From: a bacterium
GTDB taxonomy: Bacteria; Pseudomonadota; Alphaproteobacteria; Ferrovibrionales; Ferrovibrionaceae
Assembly: GCA_022844005.1 (NCBI GenBank)
Contig: JALHMN010000012.1
Coordinates: 1-49,428 of the forward strand
Length of the DNA: 49,428 nucleotides
Direction: 5' to 3'
In this document: positions 8,284 to 16,599 of the stretch, one piece after another
Layout of the letters: every line of letters begins with the position of its first letter
How positions within the stretch are numbered: the stretch's first letter is position 1
Translations under genes and position numbers: made by a program
The notes under the pieces: model-generated
The model's database searches: none
Seen by the model: only the letters and a program-made list of their open reading frames with translations
What the model was told of the DNA's origin: nothing

Positions 8284-8874
8284 TCAGGTCGGCGGCGTGC
8301 CGACGAATGACGGCCGCGTCTCCCAGGCCTTGAACCACTCGGTGAGTTTCGGGTGGCTCTTGCGCCATTCGTCGCCGGGAAAGCGGAAGTCCAGATAGCC
8401 GAGCGCGCAGGCGACCGCGATGGTGCCGATGCTGACCCCCGACAGCTGTTCCACCATGCCCTCCAGCGCGTCGGTCACCTGGCGCATCATCCGCTCGCGG
8501 CTCTTCAGGAAATCGGCCGACTGCTTCTCCGCCGGGCGCAGCGTCTCCTGGCGGCGCGGCACGGCGGCGTCCAGCAGCCCATCGGCCAGCGCTTGCTGCT
8601 TCAGCGCCATGAAGCGGGCCACGCCCGAGGCGGGGAAGAGCTTGTTGCCGGCGATCGAGTCGAGATACTCGCAGATCACCCGGCTGTCGTAGAGGACCAT
8701 CCCGTCTTCCAGCTCCAGCGCCGGGATGCGGTGGATCGGGTTCACCTTGCCGAAGGCATCGTCGGTCTGTGGCATGGTGAGCGCCAGCGCGATGCGGTCG
8801 TTCAGGCCCAGTTCATGAGCGCAGATGCGGACCTTGCGTGCATAGGGCGAGGCCGGCGATTGATAGAGCTTCAC
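8284..8874 (-). CDS. Glutathione S-transferase family protein
   Basis: With the GTG start at 8874 (AGGGGAG eight nt upstream) the product is 196 residues. The N-terminal thioredoxin-like domain has SPASPYARKVRICAHELG, where the Ser/Tyr-containing start of helix 1 binds glutathione, and the IPALELEDGMVLYDSRVICEYL segment with its cis-Pro and Asp-Ser gamma-glutamyl site. The C-terminal half is helical. It would conjugate or reduce electrophiles with glutathione in the cytosol. It follows gloB by 28 nt, so two glutathione-using enzymes share one transcript, consistent with aldehyde/electrophile detoxification. Subclass is uncertain. Confidence 0.88.
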   Translation of the reverse strand: MKLYQSPASPYARKVRICAHELGLNDRIALALTMPQTDDAFGKVNPIHRIPALELEDGMVLYDSRVICEYLDSIAGNKLFPASGVARFMALKQQALADGLLDAAVPRRQETLRPAEKQSADFLKSRERMMRQVTDALEGMVEQLSGVSIGTIAVACALGYLDFRFPGDEWRKSHPKLTEWFKAWETRPSFVGTPPT

Positions 8875-8902
8875 TTGATCTTCTCCCCTTGGAACCAAAA
8901 AA

Positions 8903-9670
8903 TCAGAACTTGTCCTTGCGCGCCCGCGTTTCGGCGAAGACGGCGACCAGGTCGTTCGCGGGCAGGCCCAGCGTCTTCTGCAGCAGCGGCGAGTCGGGCC
9001 GTAGGAACGGGTTGGTCGCCTTCTCCTCGCCCAGCGTCGAGGGCACTGTCGGCTCGCCCTTCGCCCGCGCCGCGTCGATCGCCGCCGCGCGCGCCGCGAG
9101 CGCTGCGTTGCCCGGCTCCACCGTCACCGCGAAGCGGGCGTTCGACTGGGTATATTCATGCGCGCAATAGACCTTGGTGTCGTCGGGCAGCACCCGAAGT
9201 TTCGACAGCGAGGTCCACATCTGCGCCGGCGTGCCCTCGAACAGGCGACCGCAGCCGAGCGCGAACAGCGTGTCGCCGCAGAACAGTGCCTTGGCGCCGC
9301 CGAACCAGTAGGCGATGTGGCCCCGGGTGTGTCCCGGCACGTCGTAGACCACGGCCTCCTCGGCGCCCAGCGACCAGGTGTCGCCGTCACCCAGTTCGAC
9401 CTCGATCCCGGGGATGCGGTCGCGGTCGGCGCGCGGGCCGACGATGGTGCAACCCGTCGCCGCCTTGATTTCCATGTTGCCGCCGACGTGGTCGCCGTGG
9501 TGATGGGTGTTGAGGATATGGGTGATGGTCCAGCCGCGCTCTTTCGCGGCGGCGAGGACCGGAGCCGCCACCGCCGGGTCGACGACGGCAACCAGCCCGC
9601 TCGCGGTTTCGCGGGCGAGCCAGATGTAATTGTCGTTGAGGACCGGGATGCGGACGATGTCTAGGGGCAT
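8903..9670 (-). CDS. gloB: Hydroxyacylglutathione hydrolase (glyoxalase II)
   Basis: A 255-residue metallo-beta-lactamase-fold hydrolase with THHHGDH at residues 55-61, the DVPGHTRGHIAYW and FCGDTLFALGCGR motifs and a downstream CAHEYTQSNARFA segment, which together are diagnostic of glyoxalase II. It hydrolyses S-lactoylglutathione to D-lactate and glutathione at a binuclear metal centre, completing methylglyoxal detoxification. The ATG at 9670 gives the standard N-terminus, though no strong SD is visible. It heads a minus-strand run with the glutathione transferase and the cupin, and is divergent from the nitroreductase. No glyoxalase I gene is in the window. Confidence 0.94.
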   Translation of the reverse strand: MPLDIVRIPVLNDNYIWLARETASGLVAVVDPAVAAPVLAAAKERGWTITHILNTHHHGDHVGGNMEIKAATGCTIVGPRADRDRIPGIEVELGDGDTWSLGAEEAVVYDVPGHTRGHIAYWFGGAKALFCGDTLFALGCGRLFEGTPAQMWTSLSKLRVLPDDTKVYCAHEYTQSNARFAVTVEPGNAALAARAAAIDAARAKGEPTVPSTLGEEKATNPFLRPDSPLLQKTLGLPANDLVAVFAETRARKDKF

Positions 9671-9791
9671 GCGGCAAGGATAGCAGGCCCCGGGGCCGAT
9701 GGTCACCCCGCTGCGAGAAGCGGACACTTCCGGGCCGCTGGACGCTATGCTCGGGCGCCACACGCACCGCATGGATCGGGACCGTTTGCCC

Positions 9792-10505
9792 ATGAGTTCC
9801 TCCGCCCAGACCGATCAGGCCGCCACGACGCCGTCCGACGCGGCCACCCTCGAACGCCTTCTCCGCGCCCGCTACAGCTGCCGCGCCTTCCTGCCCGACC
9901 AGGTGCCGCGCCCGGTGATCGCCCGCATCCTGGAAATGGCGCAGCGAACCGCCTCCTGGTGCAACAGCCAGCCCTGGCAGGTCGTCGTCACCAGCGGCGC
10001 CGGCACCGAGCGGTTCCGCGAGGCGATGCTCCGCCAGGCCGAGAGCGAGGCCGAAGACCACTCCGACCTGCCGCGCCCGCGCGAGTATCGCGGCGTCTAT
10101 CTGGAGCGGCGGCGCGAGAGCGGCTTCCAGCTCTACAACGCGCTCGGCATCGCCCGGGGCGACCGCGCCGCCTACGCCCGGCAGGGGCTGGAGAACTTCC
10201 GCCTGTTCGGCGCCCCGCACGTCGCCATCATCACCACCGACGAGGCGCTCGACGTCTATGGCGCGGTCGATTGCGGCGGCTTTGTCGGCAACTTCCTGCT
10301 CGCCGCCCAGGCGCTCGGTGTCGCCACCGTCGCCCAGGCCGCGCTCGCGCGCCACGCGCCGATGGTCCGCGCGCATTTCGGCCTCGGCGACGACCGCCGG
10401 ATGGTCTGCGGCATCTCCTTCGGCTATCCCGATCCGGCGCATCCGGCCAACAGCTACCGCACCAGCCGGGCGGCCCTGCCGGAGGTCGTGACATGGATCG
10501 ATTGA
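9792..10505 (+). CDS. Nitroreductase family FMN oxidoreductase
   Basis: The 237-residue protein has the nitroreductase layout: RYSCRAFLPDQVPRPVIARILEMAQR at the N-terminus (FMN phosphate site), ASWCNSQPWQVVV, and a C-terminal GISFGYPDPAHPANSYRTSR. Such FMN homodimers reduce nitro groups, quinones or enones using NAD(P)H. I start at the ATG at 9792; a second in-frame ATG at 9771 adds seven residues and cannot be excluded. A TATGCT sequence (9746-9751) may be the -10 box. It is 22 nt upstream of the small membrane protein gene, so the two are likely co-transcribed. The natural substrate is unknown. Confidence 0.88.
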   Translation: MSSSAQTDQAATTPSDAATLERLLRARYSCRAFLPDQVPRPVIARILEMAQRTASWCNSQPWQVVVTSGAGTERFREAMLRQAESEAEDHSDLPRPREYRGVYLERRRESGFQLYNALGIARGDRAAYARQGLENFRLFGAPHVAIITTDEALDVYGAVDCGGFVGNFLLAAQALGVATVAQAALARHAPMVRAHFGLGDDRRMVCGISFGYPDPAHPANSYRTSRAALPEVVTWID

Positions 10506-10527
10506 ACGCGGCCGGAGGACGACGCCG

Positions 10528-10890
10528 ATGAAGGCCCTTCGTATCCTCACGGCATTCGTGGCCCTGCTACTCGCCGCCGGCGAGGTGGCGCGCTGGTGGG
10601 ATAGCCCGCGCTTCCTGCCGCTCGCCTTCGACGAGCTTCTCCTCGCTGCCGCGATGCTGGCGGCGGCCATGGTGGCGGGCCGGAGCGGCGCTGCACCGCT
10701 CGCCGCCGCCTGGGGTGCGTTCTGCGGTCTGACGCTCGGCCTGCTGGTGCCGACGCTCGACCACCTGCTGAACGGCCCGGAGAAGGCGAGCGCGGGCTTC
10801 TACGCGGCCGTGCTCGCCGCCATGCTGTTGGTCGGGCTGCTGGCACTGCTCTGGGCGCTGGCCCTCCTGCGCCGCGGGCGCCGGTCCTAG
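10528..10890 (+). CDS. Small four-helix membrane protein of unknown function
   Basis: This 120-residue protein is almost entirely hydrophobic, with four predicted membrane segments at about 3-20, 33-50, 57-75 and 90-113 and an Arg-rich C-terminus (RRGRRS) that probably faces the cytoplasm. A GGAGGA ribosome site precedes the ATG at 10528 at good spacing. It sits 22 nt after the nitroreductase gene on the same strand. I do not recognise the family; the size and layout suggest a DUF-type inner-membrane protein. It is the last gene before the long non-coding region. Confidence 0.75.
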   Translation: MKALRILTAFVALLLAAGEVARWWDSPRFLPLAFDELLLAAAMLAAAMVAGRSGAAPLAAAWGAFCGLTLGLLVPTLDHLLNGPEKASAGFYAAVLAAMLLVGLLALLWALALLRRGRRS

Positions 10891-11080
10891 GCTCGTGTCG
10901 CCTGGGCCAGTAGAGGTAGGCTCCTGGATGACCATTGCTTCGCTGCACCATGGGCGCGCGGCAAACGAACGATTCTGTGCTTGGCAAAGCTTGGGTTGGA
11001 ACGAGATCGTTACTTTCGGCGGTCGGAAGGACGGGTCCGTGATCGGAAAGCCGCAGAGAGTATCGCCCTTCTGCGCGGCA

Positions 11081-11146
11081 TAAAATCCACCTCCTTGCGC
11101 AAATTTTCTTGACACTTGAATAGAATTTGCGCTAGGATAGATTTTA
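11081..11146. repeat. 66-bp nested inverted repeat around a promoter
   Basis: Three stacked complementary arms face each other: TAAAATC (11081-11087) with GATTTTA (11140-11146), TCCT (11092-11095) with AGGA (11134-11137), and a perfect 9-bp pair GCGCAAATT (11097-11105) with AATTTGCGC (11124-11132). Twenty base pairs are matched, with small internal loops and an 18-nt apical loop containing TTGACA. The element is strikingly AT-rich for this genome. It could be an operator dyad, a MITE-like remnant, or the terminus of a lost mobile element. Confidence 0.7.
11109..11138 (+). promoter_or_regulatory. Sigma70-type promoter in the non-coding region
   Basis: A perfect -35 TTGACA (11109-11114) and TAGGAT (11133-11138, 4 of 6) are separated by 18 nt. 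The -35 lies in the loop of the nested inverted repeat and the -10 abuts its right inner arm, so the dyad covers the whole promoter. Transcription would start near 11145 and read into the hairpin-rich stretch, far from rpiB (11799). Confidence 0.5.
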
Positions 11147-11340
11147 GCGGCCTGCTGCTGCATTGTCCTTGACCATGGTGAATCTCTCATAACCACGCCG
11201 CCTCCTGCCCGGAGGCGACAGGGCATTCGCTTGAGCGCACCCCATGGGTGCACTCCACCAATCAGCGGACAGAAATGTCCGACGGACAAATTTTCCGGCA
11301 TGTGACCCAGGCTGGCCGGAAATGCTTGTCCTCTTTCCGG
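11145..11340 (+). ncRNA. Candidate structured small RNA
   Basis: Downstream of the promoter at 11109-11138 come four non-overlapping perfect stems in under 150 nt: 11199-11217 (7 bp, CGCCTCC/GGAGGCG, 5-nt loop), 11237-11251 (6 bp, GCACCC/GGGTGC), 11266-11281 (6 bp, CGGACA/TGTCCG) and 11316-11340 (7 bp, CCGGAAA/TTTCCGG). No coding frame explains them. The ends are guesses: the 5' end follows from the promoter and the 3' end is simply the last stem. It does not resemble 6S, SRP or tmRNA. Confidence 0.25.
11266..11281. repeat. Palindrome copy 1 (CGGACA-N4-TGTCCG)
   Basis: Perfect 6-bp arms around GAAA. A degenerate copy (11283-11297, CGGACAAATTTTCCG) follows within 2 nt. First member of a small local family of palindromes. 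Confidence 0.65.
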
Positions 11341-11417
11341 AGCGCGACGCTAAAAAGAAGGCGGCTGAAACTGGACAGCACGGGCCTGAAACGGGGCGTC
11401 ACCGGCATCGATCCGGC

Positions 11418-11448
11418 CAAAACTGGCTCGAATTGGCACGAATTGGCT
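11418..11448. repeat. Short 10-bp tandem repeats
   Basis: CGAATTGGCA (11429-11438) is followed immediately by CGAATTGGCT (11439-11448), and a diverged copy with CTGGCT precedes them. The period is one DNA turn, as expected of stacked protein-binding half-sites, but chance or slippage is possible. Confidence 0.45.
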
Positions 11449-11572
11449 CACTTAGGCAGGGCCTGTTTCGGCCAAGGCGACAGAATACGATTTAAAATCA
11501 ATTCCTTATTCCATTTCCGGGCCTGCCGAGGACGAGTACGGCGAACAGCCACGTGTGTCCGGTCCCAACGAA

Positions 11573-11590
11573 GCGGACAGAATTGTCCGC
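11573..11590. repeat. Palindrome copy 2 (GCGGACA-N4-TGTCCGC)
   Basis: Perfect 7-bp arms around GAAT; the best-preserved member of the family, 16 nt of which differ from copy 1 by one base in the loop. Confidence 0.65.
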
Positions 11591-11659
11591 CCGCTTCTTG
11601 ACCATTGCCGACTGCGCGCCTCTCTCCGACCGCGGTCGCCGTAGGCGGACGGCAATGGA

Positions 11660-11677
11660 GCGGACGGATTTGTCCGC
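11660..11677. repeat. Palindrome copy 3 (GCGGAC-N6-GTCCGC)
   Basis: Perfect 6-bp arms around GGATTT. A half-copy (GGCGGACGGCAATGG) lies just upstream at about 11644-11658. All copies share the CGGAC...GTCCG core and a purine-rich centre. Confidence 0.6.
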
Positions 11678-11798
11678 GAACCGCTTCCGCCATGCGTCCC
11701 CAGCGTTCCTAGGCTGTCGGACCCCGACACCCCCAAGACTCGCCTTTTCGAGGCACATCTGGTATCAGACGGCCTCTCATTCCCCATACGTCGTGCCC

Positions 11799-12260
11799 AT
11801 GACCACCCGGCCGGAAACCATCGCCATCGCCGCCGATCACGCCGGCTTTCCGCTCAAGGAAATCCTGAAGCAGGACCTCGAGGCAGCGGGCTTTCGCGTC
11901 CTCGATCTCGGCACCGCCGACGCCACCACCTCGGTCGACTATCCGGATTTCGGCGCCGCCCTCGCCCGGAAGATCAGCACCGGCGAGGTGAAGCGTGGCG
12001 TCCTCGTCTGCGGCACCGGCATCGGCATTTCCATTGCCGCCAATCGTGAACCCGCCGTCCGCTGCGCCCTGGTCCATGATGCCATCACGGCGAAGCTCGC
12101 CCGCGACCACAACGACGCCAATGTCATCGCGCTCGGCGCCCGCGTCATCGGGGTGGAGACGGCGCGCGACGCGCTGACCGCGTTCCTGAATACCCCCTTC
12201 GCCGGCGGCGAGCGCCACGACCGCCGCGTGGCCAAGCTTTCTCCCAAGGTGACGTCATGA
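11799..12260 (+). CDS. rpiB: Ribose-5-phosphate isomerase B
   Basis: The 153-residue protein carries the RpiB/LacAB signature: AADHAG at residues 11-16, the VDYPDFG segment, and [13 protein letters not shown] with catalytic Cys71, followed by a conserved [13 protein letters not shown] block. It interconverts ribose 5-phosphate and ribulose 5-phosphate in the pentose phosphate pathway. The ATG at 11799 gives the normal N-terminus, but no SD precedes it, so initiation may be leaderless or start at the in-frame GTG six nt upstream. It is coupled to glyA by ATGA (12257-12260), an arrangement common in alphaproteobacteria. Its promoter must lie in the hairpin-rich region but is not identifiable. 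Confidence 0.93.
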   Translation: MTTRPETIAIAADHAGFPLKEILKQDLEAAGFRVLDLGTADATTSVDYPDFGAALARKISTGEVKRGVLVCGTGIGISIAANREPAVRCALVHDAITAKLARDHNDANVIALGARVIGVETARDALTAFLNTPFAGGERHDRRVAKLSPKVTS

Positions 12261-13567
12261 GCAGCAACGCCAAAACCGCCTCCGCGCCCGCCGCTTTCTT
12301 CGATCGCGACCTGCTGAAGGACGACAGTGTCGTCGCCGCCATGCTCGGCCGCGAACTCGCCCGCCAGCAGGAGCAGATCGAACTCATCGCCTCCGAGAAC
12401 ATCGTCAGCCCCGCCGTGCTGGCGGCCCAGGGCTCGGTCCTCACCAACAAGTATGCGGAGGGCTATCCGGGCAAGCGCTACTACGGCGGCTGCGAGTTCG
12501 TCGACGAGGTCGAAACCCTCGCCATCGAGCGGGCGAAAAAGCTGTTCGACTGTGCCTTCGCCAATGTGCAGCCGCATTCGGGCGCACAGGCGAACCAGGC
12601 CGTCTTCTTCGCGCTACTGCAGCCGGGCGACACCTTCCTCGGCCTCAACCTCGCCGCCGGCGGCCACCTCACCCACGGCGCTCCCGCCAATGTCTCCGGC
12701 AAGTGGTTCAAACCGGTCGCCTATTCGGTGAAGCCCGAGGATTGCCGCATCGACTACGACGAGGTCGAGCGTCTGGCGAGGGAACACCGCCCGAAACTGA
12801 TCGTGGCAGGCGGCTCGGCCTATCCCCGCTTCATCGACTTCGCCCGCTTCCGCGCCATCGCCGACGAGGTGGGCGCGAAGCTGATGGTCGACATGGCGCA
12901 TTTCGCCGGCCTCGTCGCCGGCGGCGCCCATCCCTCGCCGCTGCCCCATGCGCATGTGGTGACCACCACCACGCACAAGACGCTGCGCGGCCCGCGCGGC
13001 GGCATGATCCTGTCGAACGACGAGGCGCTGGGTAAGAAGATCAACTCGGCCGTCTTCCCCGGCCTGCAGGGCGGCCCGCTGATGCATGTGATCGCCGCCA
13101 AGGCGGTGGCCTTCGGCGAGGCGTTGCAGCCTTCCTTCCGCGCCTATGCCGCCGCCGTGGTGGAGAACGCCAAGGTGCTGGCCGCGACCTTGATCGAGCG
13201 CGGCTATGCCATAAGCTCCGGCGGGACCGACACGCACCTGATGCTGCTCGACCTCAGGCCCAAGGGCCTGAAGGGCAACCTCGCCGAGTCCGCGCTGGAA
13301 CGCGCCCACATGACGGCCAACAAGAACGGCATTCCCTTCGATCCGGAGAAGCCGACGATAACATCCGGCGTGCGGCTCGGCTCGCCCGCCGGAACCACGC
13401 GCGGCTTCGGCGCGGGTGAGTTCCGCCAGATCGGCGAGTTGATTGCCGACGTGCTCGACGCCCATGCCGAAGGCTCGAACGGGGATCCTGCCAAGGCGGA
13501 AGCGATGGCGCGTGAGAAGGCGATTGCCCTCTGCCGGCGCTTTCCGATCTATCCCAGCCTGTCCTGA
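12257..13567 (+). CDS. glyA: Serine hydroxymethyltransferase
   Basis: A 436-residue PLP enzyme with the full SHMT pattern: [28 protein letters not shown], the HSGAQAN substrate site and the [14 protein letters not shown] motif with Schiff-base Lys241. It transfers the serine hydroxymethyl group to tetrahydrofolate, giving glycine and 5,10-methylene-THF in the cytosol, and is the main source of one-carbon units. The length is slightly above the E. coli enzyme (417) because of a 15-residue N-terminal lead. Its ATG overlaps the rpiB stop; nrdR follows after 29 nt, so rpiB-glyA-nrdR is probably one transcript. Confidence 0.96.
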   Translation: MSSNAKTASAPAAFFDRDLLKDDSVVAAMLGRELARQQEQIELIASENIVSPAVLAAQGSVLTNKYAEGYPGKRYYGGCEFVDEVETLAIERAKKLFDCAFANVQPHSGAQANQAVFFALLQPGDTFLGLNLAAGGHLTHGAPANVSGKWFKPVAYSVKPEDCRIDYDEVERLAREHRPKLIVAGGSAYPRFIDFARFRAIADEVGAKLMVDMAHFAGLVAGGAHPSPLPHAHVVTTTTHKTLRGPRGGMILSNDEALGKKINSAVFPGLQGGPLMHVIAAKAVAFGEALQPSFRAYAAAVVENAKVLAATLIERGYAISSGGTDTHLMLLDLRPKGLKGNLAESALERAHMTANKNGIPFDPEKPTITSGVRLGSPAGTTRGFGAGEFRQIGELIADVLDAHAEGSNGDPAKAEAMAREKAIALCRRFPIYPSLS

Positions 13568-13596
13568 TTTCGGCGCCAACCGGGGGGTAAAGCGCA

Positions 13597-14055
13597 ATGC
13601 GGTGTCCGTTCTGCGGTCATGAGGAAAGCCAGGTCAAGGACTCGCGGCCGACCGAGGACAATACGGCGATCCGCCGGCGGCGCTTCTGCCCCGGCTGCGG
13701 CGCCCGCTTCACCACCTTCGAGCGGGTGCAGCTGCGCGAACTCACCATCATCAAGAAGAACGGCGCCCGCACGCCCTTCGACCGCGACAAGCTGGCGCGC
13801 TCGATCATGATCGCGACCCGGAAGCGGCCGGTCGATCCGGAACGGATCGAGCGGATGATCAATGGCCTGGTCCGGCGCCTGGAAAGCATGGGCGAGCCGG
13901 AGATCAAGTCCGACCAAGTGGGCGAGATGGTGATGGAGGCCCTGGCCAATCTCGATCCGGTGGCCTATGTCCGCTTCGCCTCGGTCTATCGCAACTTCCG
14001 CGAGGCGAAGGACTTCGAGGACTTCATCGGCCGGCTCGGCGGCAGTTCGGACTGA
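13597..14055 (+). CDS. nrdR: Transcriptional repressor NrdR
   Basis: A 152-residue protein with the NrdR zinc ribbon (CPFC at 3-6 and CPGC at 31-34) followed by the ATP-cone domain ([17 protein letters not shown] ...). NrdR binds ATP/dATP and represses ribonucleotide reductase operons through NrdR boxes. Its position directly after glyA is the common alphaproteobacterial arrangement, linking one-carbon/nucleotide supply with nucleotide-reductase control. No NrdR box is visible within the window, as expected since no nrd genes are here. It ends 10 nt before the convergent solute-binding protein gene, with no obvious terminator between. Confidence 0.95.
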   Translation: MRCPFCGHEESQVKDSRPTEDNTAIRRRRFCPGCGARFTTFERVQLRELTIIKKNGARTPFDRDKLARSIMIATRKRPVDPERIERMINGLVRRLESMGEPEIKSDQVGEMVMEALANLDPVAYVRFASVYRNFREAKDFEDFIGRLGGSSD

Positions 14056-14065
14056 GGCGCCCGCC

Positions 14066-15976
14066 CTACTCGTAGAAGAACAGGTCCGGCCGGTGGGTGC
14101 CCAGATGCGCGCCCGGGTCCCAGTTGTAGATCGCCTCCTTTGGCACATTGCGCATGTTGCTGCGGACCACGATCGGGACCGGCACGCTGCGGACGATGCC
14201 GATGGTGAACTGCTGCTCGGCATGGATCTGCAGCATGCGCTGCCAGATCCGGGTGCGCTCACCCTTCTCGGAGGCCTCCAACCACGCGCCGGCGAGATCG
14301 AGCAGTTCCTTCGCCTCCGGCAATGCCGGCGCCTCGCCCTTCTTGCCGCGGGTCTCGTAGTGCTGCCCCCAGTCGGGCCACTGATAGCCGTACTGCGAGA
14401 CCGGGGCGAGTGGCGCAGGCGACATGTCGGCCGTGGCGATTCCGTTCTCCAGGCCACCCCAGACCACCATCACCGCCTGGCCGGAGAAGACCCGGTTGCG
14501 CAGGATGTCGCGCTGGGACGGCTTTGAGAACAGCTTGACGCCGACGCGATACCAGTCGTCGCGGATGAGCTGCAACACGTCGGTCTGCTCGGTATCCTCG
14601 CCCGCCGTCTCGACGATGATCTCGATCGGCCGCCCGTCGGGCATCAGGCGGATGCCCTCGCCGTTCTTCTTCGTCAGGCCCATCTCGTCCAGAAGCCGGT
14701 TCGCCGCCTTCGGGTCGAATTTCGCCCAGGCGTCCCGGAACTCGGGCTTGAACAACGGGCTCTGCGGCAGGACCGTGTTGTTGCCGGCTTCTGCCAGGCC
14801 GAAATAGAGCGACTGGTTGATGATCTCCCGGTCGGTGGCGAGCGACAGTGCCCGGCGGAACCGCACGTCCCGCAGCAGCGCCCGCCAGCCCGGATCCGTC
14901 ACGTTCAGGTTGGGATAGAGCGCGATATGAGCGCCGAGGCCCGGGCGCCACAGATGGGTCGTGACCGGCTCGCGCTTCTCCGCCTTCTTCAGCAGCGTGT
15001 AGTTCGAAAAGGCCAGATAGCGGGGCTGCAGGTCGACCTCGCCCGCCGCCACCTTGGCGGGGATCAGCGCGGTCGCCGACTGGATCATGGTGAAGCGGTC
15101 GAGATAGGGCAGCTGCAGGCCGTTGGCGTCGACCCGGTGGAAATAGGCGTTGCGCTCGCCGATGAAGCGGGTGGCGGGCGGCCGGGTGGTGTTGATCCAG
15201 GGCTGCAGCGTCGGCTGCTCCGGATTGTCGAATCTGTACATGTTGTCGACGAAGTTGTGCATCGCCGCCCAGGAACGCTGCCGGCTGGCCTTCGCCTGCT
15301 CTTCCAGCATCTTCGGGTCGTTGTACTTCGCGTGGAACTTCTTCAGGTAGTGGGCCGGACGGTAGATGAACGGGTCGGCCGGGCCGGCGAGCGAAGCGAG
15401 GAAAGTGCGATTCGGCTGGCTCCAGCTGAAACGCACCGTCGTCGGATCCAGCACCTCGAACTTCGCCCTCTCGTCGCCGACATAGAACAGGCGCGGAGGT
15501 CCGCCGGGGGCCAGCATCTTGTTGCCGCAGATATCCTCCCAGTAATACCGGAAGTCTTCGGCCGTGAAGGGATGACCGTCCGACCAGCGGTGGCCGGGGC
15601 GCAGCTTGAACGTAAAGACCTTGTCGTCCTCGACCTCCACGTCGAGCAGCAGATCGGGTCGCAGTTGCAGCTTCTCGTCATAGCCGACCAGCCGGGCGTA
15701 GCCGTAAACCGTCATCAGCCGCACGTCGCGGCCGCCGGAGATAAGCATGCGCGCCTCGCCGCCATGCCGCCCCGGACTGCGCCCTTCGCCGAACTCCACC
15801 ACCAGGGGCGTCGCCGGCAGGCGCTTTTCGACGGGCGGCAGCTTGCCGGCCTCGACCGCCTCGGTCAGCGACACCGGCTCGACATAGCGCGACTGTGCCG
15901 ACGCCTCGGCAAGAACCGAGGCGAGCAGCAATCCGACTGCCGCCAGCGGCAACCGACGAAGATGAGGAAAGGTCAT
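14066..15976 (-). CDS. Family 5 extracellular solute-binding protein (peptide/oligosaccharide ABC type)
   Basis: A 636-residue protein with a Sec signal peptide (about residues 1-27, ending in ASAQS) and a SBP_bac_5 fold: the FKLRPGHRWSDGHPFTAEDFRYYWE segment is the classic OppA/DppA-type signature, and RFRRALSLATDREIINQSLYFGLAE is the second-lobe hallmark. It would bind peptides or related solutes in the periplasm and hand them to an ABC importer. No permease or ATPase gene is adjacent, so it is an orphan whose transporter is elsewhere. The ATG at 15976 is chosen because it is immediately followed by the signal peptide. The ligand cannot be inferred. Confidence 0.9.
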   Translation of the reverse strand: MTFPHLRRLPLAAVGLLLASVLAEASAQSRYVEPVSLTEAVEAGKLPPVEKRLPATPLVVEFGEGRSPGRHGGEARMLISGGRDVRLMTVYGYARLVGYDEKLQLRPDLLLDVEVEDDKVFTFKLRPGHRWSDGHPFTAEDFRYYWEDICGNKMLAPGGPPRLFYVGDERAKFEVLDPTTVRFSWSQPNRTFLASLAGPADPFIYRPAHYLKKFHAKYNDPKMLEEQAKASRQRSWAAMHNFVDNMYRFDNPEQPTLQPWINTTRPPATRFIGERNAYFHRVDANGLQLPYLDRFTMIQSATALIPAKVAAGEVDLQPRYLAFSNYTLLKKAEKREPVTTHLWRPGLGAHIALYPNLNVTDPGWRALLRDVRFRRALSLATDREIINQSLYFGLAEAGNNTVLPQSPLFKPEFRDAWAKFDPKAANRLLDEMGLTKKNGEGIRLMPDGRPIEIIVETAGEDTEQTDVLQLIRDDWYRVGVKLFSKPSQRDILRNRVFSGQAVMVVWGGLENGIATADMSPAPLAPVSQYGYQWPDWGQHYETRGKKGEAPALPEAKELLDLAGAWLEASEKGERTRIWQRMLQIHAEQQFTIGIVRSVPVPIVVRSNMRNVPKEAIYNWDPGAHLGTHRPDLFFYE

Positions 15977-16158
15977 GCCACCCGACGTGCTCGAAGCTCC
16001 CGACAGGACGCTATCAACGGCAAGCCTATCGCCGTCAGCGACACCGATCACAGACCTAGAAGAATGCGCGCGCTTGGTAAAGGCTCGATGAACCCGACGG
16101 CTTGTCACACTTCTCCTTCCCGCGCCGTCATTGGCGGGAATGGATAGGAGAATGAGCC

Positions 16159-16599
16159 ATGCAGATCCGTTTGGACTATGCCCACGCAGCCCCGGAAGGG
16201 GCGCGAATGCTCGCCCGCCTATATGCCTATGTCGCGCTGAGCGGCCTCGATCCCGTCCTGATCGATCTGGTCTATCTGAGGATCTCCCAGATCAACGGCT
16301 GTTCCTACTGCGTCGATCTGCACTGGCGCGACGCCATCGAAAAGGGCGCGGATGCACGCAAACTGAACGCCGTGGCCGCCTGGGACGAAATGCCGTTCTT
16401 CACAGAACGCGAGCGGGCGGCCCTCGGCTGGGCCGAAAGCCTGACCCTGGTCGCGTCGACCCGTGCGCCGGACGAAGCCTATACCGCCGCCCGGGCGCAG
16501 TTCGACGACAAATCCCTGGTCGATCTGAGTTACGCGATCGTGCTGATGAACGCCTACAACCGTCTGGGGGTCGGATTCAGGAAACACCCGGAATCCTAG
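16159..16599 (+). CDS. AhpD-like carboxymuconolactone decarboxylase family protein
   Basis: A 146-residue all-helical protein with the alkylhydroperoxidase-D motif [11 protein letters not shown]: Cys48 and Cys51 form the CxxC redox pair and His55 completes the relay. Such proteins reduce peroxides or act as thiol-disulfide partners; some members have other roles. An AGGAG ribosome site (TAGGAGAATGAGCC) supports the ATG at 16159. It is divergent from the solute-binding protein and convergent with speG, overlapping its stop by four bases (16596-16599). No partner peroxiredoxin (AhpC) or lipoamide enzyme is nearby. Confidence 0.9.
   Translation: MQIRLDYAHAAPEGARMLARLYAYVALSGLDPVLIDLVYLRISQINGCSYCVDLHWRDAIEKGADARKLNAVAAWDEMPFFTERERAALGWAESLTLVASTRAPDEAYTAARAQFDDKSLVDLSYAIVLMNAYNRLGVGFRKHPES

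Larger units (their letters stand above)
10891..11798. other. 0.9 kb non-coding, hairpin-rich intergenic region
   Basis: No reading frame here has an SD, family resemblance or coding-like composition; frames up to 117 codons exist but look random. The region contains several AT-rich patches in an otherwise GC-rich window and a high density of stem-loops: nested inverted repeat 11081-11146, hairpins 11199-11217, 11237-11251, 11266-11281, 11316-11340, 11573-11590, 11660-11677 and 11715-11729. One convincing sigma70-like promoter (11109-11138) reads rightward. Plausible origins are a structured RNA gene, a decayed mobile element, or an assembly of dispersed palindromic repeats. Confidence 0.7.

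Noticed and set aside
11248-11601. A 117-codon frame in the non-coding region as a gene
   Set aside because: No SD, no domain, composition unlike coding sequence here, and it runs through palindromes.
10891-11798. A transposase remnant or insertion sequence
   Set aside because: No transposase motif in any frame and no clear target-site duplication; a MITE-like origin of the inverted repeat remains possible and is reported separately.
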